From Clostridia bacterium (GTDB lineage: Bacteria; Bacillota; Clostridia; Oscillospirales; CAG-272), in NCBI GenBank assembly GCA_017472255.1, contig JAFUQU010000027.1, positions 1 to 64,000 on the forward strand: a stretch of 64,000 bases of DNA. The letters run 5' to 3'. The translations under genes and the position numbers were made by a program. Of this stretch, positions 59,359 to 64,000 are shown piece after piece (positions within the stretch are counted from its first letter, which is position 1; each line of letters starts with the position of its first letter). Below the pieces are notes generated by a model, which searched no databases, was not told the origin of the DNA, and saw nothing but the letters and a program-made list of their open reading frames with translations.

Positions 59359-60567
59359 ATGTATACCAAAAAAGAATGCGTAGCCATGCTCCTCGCCGGA
59401 GGCCAGGGAAGCCGTTTGTACACCCTGACCGAGAAGACCGCGAAGCCCGCGGTTCCCTTCGGCGCGAAGTATCGCATCATTGACTTCACACTTTCCAACT
59501 GCGTCAATTCGGGCATCGATACGGTGGGCGTGCTCACCCAGTATCAGCCCCTGGTGCTTAACGAGTACATCGGCAACGGTCAGCCCTGGGATCTTGACCG
59601 TATGAACGGCGGCGTCATGGTTCTGCCGCCCTATCAGGGTTCCAAGTCCGCAGACTGGTACACCGGCACGGCCAACGCCATCTATCAGAACCTGAACTTC
59701 ATCAATCGCTACGATCCCGACTACGTGCTGGTGCTGTCCGGCGACCACATCTACAAGATGGATTACAGCGCCATGCTGGACTATCACAAGAAAATGAACG
59801 CCGCCGCCACCATCGCCGTCATCGACGTGCCGATTGAGCAGGCAAGCCGCTTCGGCATCATGAATACCGAGGAAGACGGCAGAATCTTCGAATTCGAAGA
59901 AAAGCCCAAGGAACCCAAGAGCACCAAGGCTTCCATGGGTATCTACATCTTTAACCGCAAGCTCCTGGCCGACTACCTCATCGCCGACGAGAACGACCCG
60001 AATTCCAGCAAGGACTTCGGCAAGAACATCATTCCCGCCATGCTGGCAGCGGGCGAGCGGATGTACGCCTACAGCTTCAGCGGTTACTGGAAGGACGTGG
60101 GAACCATCCAGTCGCTGTGGGAAGCCCATATGGATCTGCTGGGCGACGATCCGGTGTTCAACCTCTATGACGCCGACTGGAAGATTTATTCCCGCAGCTC
60201 GGTGCGTCCGCCCCATCACATCGGCAGCGACGCAAAGGTGGTCAACTCCATCGTTACCGAAGGCTGCGAGGTACACGGCATCGTGGAAAATTCGGTGCTG
60301 TTCGGCGGCGTGAAAATCGCCCGGGGCGCGTATGTGCGCAACTCGATCATCATGAATGACACCCAGATTCGCGAGGGCGCCACGGTCAGCTATTCGATTG
60401 TGGACAGCGACACCGAAATCGGCGCGGGCGCCTGCATCGGCGAAGCAAAGGAGAGCGGCAAGGGCATCACGCTGATCGGCAGCGGTCTGAAGCTCCCTCA
60501 CGGCGCGACGATTCCGGCGGGCGACATGGTCAACGAGCAGTATCTCGCCGACAAGAAAATCAATTAA
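59359..60567 (+). CDS. glgC: Glucose-1-phosphate adenylyltransferase, catalytic subunit
   Basis: A 402-residue ADP-glucose pyrophosphorylase. The nucleotide-binding [14 protein letters not shown] and [15 protein letters not shown] are intact; the C-terminal half is a left-handed beta-helix with hexapeptide repeats. It commits glucose-1-phosphate to glycogen. It is followed after 25 bp by glgD. GGAGGT precedes ATG59359. Confidence 0.95.
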   Translation: MYTKKECVAMLLAGGQGSRLYTLTEKTAKPAVPFGAKYRIIDFTLSNCVNSGIDTVGVLTQYQPLVLNEYIGNGQPWDLDRMNGGVMVLPPYQGSKSADWYTGTANAIYQNLNFINRYDPDYVLVLSGDHIYKMDYSAMLDYHKKMNAAATIAVIDVPIEQASRFGIMNTEEDGRIFEFEEKPKEPKSTKASMGIYIFNRKLLADYLIADENDPNSSKDFGKNIIPAMLAAGERMYAYSFSGYWKDVGTIQSLWEAHMDLLGDDPVFNLYDADWKIYSRSSVRPPHHIGSDAKVVNSIVTEGCEVHGIVENSVLFGGVKIARGAYVRNSIIMNDTQIREGATVSYSIVDSDTEIGAGACIGEAKESGKGITLIGSGLKLPHGATIPAGDMVNEQYLADKKIN

Positions 60568-60592
60568 TGGGAAAGGATTCGGTAACATAACA

Positions 60593-61726
60593 ATGTCAGT
60601 ACAGGGAATTATTTTTTCAAACCTTCACGATAAGAACATACCGGAGCTTACCCGCCGCCGCACCATGGCATCGGTGCCTTACGCCTGCCGCTACCGGCTC
60701 ATCGACTTCACGCTGTCCAACATGGTCAATTCGGGCATTACATCGGTCAGTGTCATTACGCACTACAACTATCAGTCGCTGATGGATCACATCGGCGCCG
60801 GTAAGGACTGGGATCTTGCCCGCCGCTCGGGCGGTATCAAGATTCTGCCCCCTTACATGACCGCTTTCTCTAACAACCAGAACGCGCTGTACAACTCCCG
60901 TCTGGAGGCGCTCAAGAGCGTCAACTATTCGCTGAGCCGCTTCACGTCCGATTACGTGGTGCTCTCCGACTGCGACGTAATCTGCAACATCGATTTGAAC
61001 GACATGATCAACGATCACGTGAAGACCGGCGCGGACATCACCATGGCGGTGAAGCGGGTGCTGCTGACCAAGGAATCCTGCAAGCGCAACGTGGTGGTGG
61101 ATTCCACCGAGGACGGACGCATCACCGACGTGAACGCCTATCCCACCAACGTCACCGGCTATCGGGACATCAACCTGAACATTCTGGTCATGAACCGCGA
61201 ATATTTGCAGAGCGTCGTTCTCGACGCCATCGCCCACGGCTATACCAGCTTCAACCGGGACGTTCTCTCCCGCAACGCTTCCCGCCGCAACTACCGCATC
61301 TACAAGTACGACGGCTACTTCGCCACCATCAGTTCGATGGAGGACTACTATCTCCACTCGATGGAGCTGCTGTCCAGTCAGGAAAACCGCGATTTGGTCT
61401 TCAATGTGAAGAACCGCCCGATCTACACCAAGGTCAGAAACTCCGCGCCCACCAAATACAGCGCTTCCTCCAATGTGCGCAATTCGCTGGTTGCCGACGG
61501 CTGCGTCATCGACGGTACGGTGGAGAATTCCATCCTCTTCCGCGGCGTCAAGATCGGCAAGGGAACCACGGTCAAGAATTCGATTCTCTTCCAGGATACC
61601 GTTACCGGCGAGAACGTCTTCCTCAACTGCGTCGTCACCGACAAGAACGTGGTCATCCGGGACGGACGGATTCTGTCAGGTCACGAAAGCCTCCCGTTCT
61701 TCATTGAGAAAGGTAAAATGATATGA
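60593..61726 (+). CDS. glgD: ADP-glucose pyrophosphorylase regulatory subunit GlgD
   Basis: A 377-residue GlgC paralogue lacking the GGxGxRL nucleotide loop (it starts SVQGIIFSNLHDKNI) but keeping CRYRLIDFTLSNMVNSG and the C-terminal beta-helix. Firmicutes GlgD is non-catalytic and forms a heteromer with GlgC. It overlaps glgA by 4 bp (ATGA). Confidence 0.95.
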   Translation: MSVQGIIFSNLHDKNIPELTRRRTMASVPYACRYRLIDFTLSNMVNSGITSVSVITHYNYQSLMDHIGAGKDWDLARRSGGIKILPPYMTAFSNNQNALYNSRLEALKSVNYSLSRFTSDYVVLSDCDVICNIDLNDMINDHVKTGADITMAVKRVLLTKESCKRNVVVDSTEDGRITDVNAYPTNVTGYRDINLNILVMNREYLQSVVLDAIAHGYTSFNRDVLSRNASRRNYRIYKYDGYFATISSMEDYYLHSMELLSSQENRDLVFNVKNRPIYTKVRNSAPTKYSASSNVRNSLVADGCVIDGTVENSILFRGVKIGKGTTVKNSILFQDTVTGENVFLNCVVTDKNVVIRDGRILSGHESLPFFIEKGKMI

Positions 61727-63150
61727 AAAAAATATTATTTGTCGGTTCGGAAGCCCTCCCCTTCGCCGCTACAGGCGGACTGGGTGACGTCCTCGGCTCG
61801 CTGCCCGCTGCGCTCAAGCGGGCGGAGCCGGATACCGATGTGCGCGTGGTGCTGCCCATGTATCAGGTTGTCTCCGCCAAGTATAAGGCGCAGATGACCA
61901 AGGTGGCTGAATTTACCGTTCAGCTGTCCTGGCGGCGTCAATACTGCGGCGTCTGGTCGTATGATCTGGACGGCGTGACCTACTACTTCATCGACAACGA
62001 ATACTACTTTAAGCGCACCTCGCTCTATGGCAGCTACGACGACGGCGAGCGTTATGCTTACTTCTGCAAGGCGGTCATGGACATGATGCCTCACATCGGT
62101 TTCATTCCGGACATCCTTCACTGCCACGACTGGCAGTCGGCGCTCTGCGTGATCTACCTCAAGCGCAAATACTGCTATCTGGACGAATACGCCGACATGA
62201 AGGCGGTTTACACCATCCATAACATCGATTATCAGGGTATCTACAACTTTGATATTCTGGGCGACGTTTTCTGCCTGGATTCTTGGGATCGTTATGTGGT
62301 GGAATACGACGGCTGCATCAACCTGACCAAGGGCGCCATCGTCTGCTGCGATAAGCTGACCACCGTCAGCCCCGGCTACGCAAAGGAAATTCAGACCGAA
62401 TATTATTCCAGCGGACTTTATCACATCATCCGTATGTACAAGGATAAAATCTGCGGCATCATCAACGGTATCGATACCGATTACTACAACCCGTCCAAGG
62501 ATCCGTCCATCGCGGTCAGCTTCGACCTTGCCACCATCGCGAATAAGGCGGAAAACAAGCTGGCGCTTCAGCGCACCTTCGGTCTTCCCGAGTCGGTGGA
62601 TACGCCGGTGATCGCTATGGTGTCCCGGCTGGCGTCCCACAAGGGCTTCGATCTGGTGCGCCGTGTGGCGGACGAGATTTTGCAGGGGGACGTGCAGTTC
62701 GTGCTGCTGGGCACCGGCGAGGCCGAACTGGAGGATTTCTTCTCCGATCTGGCGGCGCGCTATCCCGAAAAATGCGGCGTGAAGCTGGCATTCAACAAGG
62801 AACTGGCCAAGCAGATTTACGCATCGGCGGATATGTTCCTGATGCCCTCCAAATCCGAGCCCTGCGGTCTGGCGCAGATGATCGCTTCCCGCTACGGCAC
62901 CGTGCCGATCGTCCGCGAAACCGGCGGTTTAGCGGATACCATCAAGCCGTATAATCCCGCTACCGGCGAGGGCAACGGCGTGACCTTTGTCACTTACAAC
63001 GCCCACGATATGCTGGACGCCGTTCGCCGCGCCTGCTTCCTCTACGAGGAGAAGGCAGACTGGGCGAAGCTGGTGGAGAACGCCATGACCATGGACTTCT
63101 CCTGGGATGCTTCGGCGAAGAAATATTTAGAGATGTACGACAAACTGTAA
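61723..63150 (+). CDS. glgA: Glycogen synthase (ADP-glucose)
   Basis: A 475-residue GT5 enzyme. The C-terminal motif region SKSEPCGLAQMIASRYGTVPIVRETGGLADT is well conserved. The usual N-terminal KTGGL is read as ATGGLGDV here (A16 in place of the ADP-glucose-binding lysine), a variant I have seen in some Clostridia, so activity should not be assumed lost. It starts inside the glgD stop codon region (4-bp overlap). Confidence 0.93.
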   Translation: MKKILFVGSEALPFAATGGLGDVLGSLPAALKRAEPDTDVRVVLPMYQVVSAKYKAQMTKVAEFTVQLSWRRQYCGVWSYDLDGVTYYFIDNEYYFKRTSLYGSYDDGERYAYFCKAVMDMMPHIGFIPDILHCHDWQSALCVIYLKRKYCYLDEYADMKAVYTIHNIDYQGIYNFDILGDVFCLDSWDRYVVEYDGCINLTKGAIVCCDKLTTVSPGYAKEIQTEYYSSGLYHIIRMYKDKICGIINGIDTDYYNPSKDPSIAVSFDLATIANKAENKLALQRTFGLPESVDTPVIAMVSRLASHKGFDLVRRVADEILQGDVQFVLLGTGEAELEDFFSDLAARYPEKCGVKLAFNKELAKQIYASADMFLMPSKSEPCGLAQMIASRYGTVPIVRETGGLADTIKPYNPATGEGNGVTFVTYNAHDMLDAVRRACFLYEEKADWAKLVENAMTMDFSWDASAKKYLEMYDKL

Positions 63151-63177
63151 AAAATAAAATTTAAGGATAAATAACAT

Positions 63178-64000
63178 ATGAACACAGCATTTACCAAAGC
63201 ACAGATCAAAGACGCAATCACCTCCAAGCTCGCCCGCTACTTCGGAACAACCCCTGAGGAAGCCAGCGAGGAACAGGTTTATAAATCGGTCATTCTCTCG
63301 GTCAAGGATATCCTGACCCAGAAGCGCGCCGACTTCAAGCTGGACACCAAGAAACAGAAGGGCAAGAAAATTTACTACCTCTGCATGGAATTCCTCATCG
63401 GTCGCTCGTTGAAGAACAACCTGCGCAACCTCGGTCTTGCCGATATGTACGGCGAGGTGCTGAGCGAATTCGGCTTCTCGCTGGATGAAATCTACACCCT
63501 TGAGCCTGACCCCGGTCTGGGCAACGGCGGTCTGGGACGTCTGGCCGCCTGCTTCATGGACGGTCTGACCACGCTGGATTATCCGGCAACCGGCTTCTCC
63601 ATCCTCTATGAGTACGGTTTGTTCAAGCAGCGCATCATCGATGGCGATCAGATTGAGCTGCCCGACATCTGGATGCCCGAGGGTGAGGTCTGGCTGGTGC
63701 CCCGTACCGACAAGACCTTTACCGTCCGTTTCGGCGGTCACGTCAGCGAAACCTGGGAGAACGGCAAGTGCGATATTACCCACGAAGGCTGCGACGAGAT
63801 TCAGGCCGTTCCCTACGATATGATGATCTCCGGCGCCGACTGCAAGGCGGTGAACATTCTCCGTCTCTGGCAGGCGCGGGATATCCAGAACTTCAACATG
63901 AACCTGTTCTCGCAGGGTCAGTATGTCAAGGCCATGCAGGAGGACACCAACGCGGGCATTATCTCGAAGGTGCTCTATCCGTCGGATAACCATACCGAGG
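63178..64000 (+). CDS. glgP: Glycogen phosphorylase (3' end outside window)
   Basis: The first 274 codons of a GT35 phosphorylase. The segments LCMEFLIGRSLKNNLRNLG, DPGLGNGGLGRLAACFMDG and the DYPATGFSILYEYG motif are typical. Full-length enzymes are about 800 residues; the rest, including the PLP lysine, lies beyond position 64000. It releases glucose-1-phosphate from glycogen, the partner reaction to glgC/glgA. Confidence 0.95.
   Translation, partial: MNTAFTKAQIKDAITSKLARYFGTTPEEASEEQVYKSVILSVKDILTQKRADFKLDTKKQKGKKIYYLCMEFLIGRSLKNNLRNLGLADMYGEVLSEFGFSLDEIYTLEPDPGLGNGGLGRLAACFMDGLTTLDYPATGFSILYEYGLFKQRIIDGDQIELPDIWMPEGEVWLVPRTDKTFTVRFGGHVSETWENGKCDITHEGCDEIQAVPYDMMISGADCKAVNILRLWQARDIQNFNMNLFSQGQYVKAMQEDTNAGIISKVLYPSDNHTE

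Overview
This window looks like the chromosome of a gut-type, anaerobic, spore-forming Clostridia member, most like the Oscillospiraceae/Ruminococcaceae. Pointers are a SpoIIID sporulation regulator, SLH-domain surface anchoring, a feoA-feoB-FeoB-associated ferrous iron cluster, a Clostridia-type glgBCDAP glycogen operon with a separate GlgD, many AraC-type regulators, lipoprotein sugar-binding proteins and several glycoside hydrolases and carbohydrate esterases. Family assignments come from reading motifs; no database search was run.

Layout. 1-1500: tRNA-Thr and tRNA-Tyr, a transposase remnant and hairpin-rich intergenic DNA. 1.5-12.1 kb: a compact sulfur and cysteine island, all on the + strand and visibly more AT-rich than what follows. 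It begins with a promoter, a 43-codon leader peptide carrying a Cys-Arg-Cys-Cys-Val-Cys run, and a terminator (a candidate cysteine attenuator). Then come cysK, a trans-sulfuration enzyme, an IscS/NifS-type cysteine desulfurase, a TtcA-like PP-loop thiolase, a YezD-like small protein, a JAMM peptidase, a fused ubiquitin-like sulfur carrier/E1/rhodanese protein, a family 2A encapsulin shell, its SufS-type cysteine desulfurase cargo with a long disordered N-terminus, and serine acetyltransferase. This is an srp-like sulfur nanocompartment locus joined to a carrier-protein sulfur relay, and it is the most notable system in the window. 12.2-31 kb: alanine dehydrogenase with a metallophosphoesterase/TIM-barrel fusion, AraC regulators, a DMT exporter, GH78- and GH106-like hydrolases, a class C serine hydrolase, a TSUP/polyprenol-kinase-like fusion, an orphan lipoprotein binding protein, an XRE-ADP-ribosylglycohydrolase fusion and a LacI-like sensor with a C-terminal HTH. 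31-41 kb: MATE exporter behind an attenuator-like hairpin, guanine deaminase, and a minus-strand run htpG-aroC-P-protein-UroD-like-TSCPD-phosphoglucomutase. 41-55 kb: beta-propeller sialidase-like proteins, SGNH and CE1-like esterases, feo genes, a sugar catabolic trio with a divergent AraC regulator, an SLH-anchored phosphodiester glycosidase and a CE15-like esterase. 55-64 kb: spoIIID, recQ and the glycogen operon, which runs off the end inside glgP.

How the genes may work together. SAT and CysK make cysteine from serine; desulfurases strip its sulfur as persulfide; the encapsulated SufS probably deposits sulfur inside the shell, while the carrier/E1/rhodanese protein and the JAMM peptidase suggest a protein-thiocarboxylate branch and TtcA-like a tRNA thiolation outlet. 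The Cys-codon leader would let cysteinyl-tRNA supply control the front of the island. The rest of the window is mainly plant or host glycan scavenging, iron uptake and glycogen storage.
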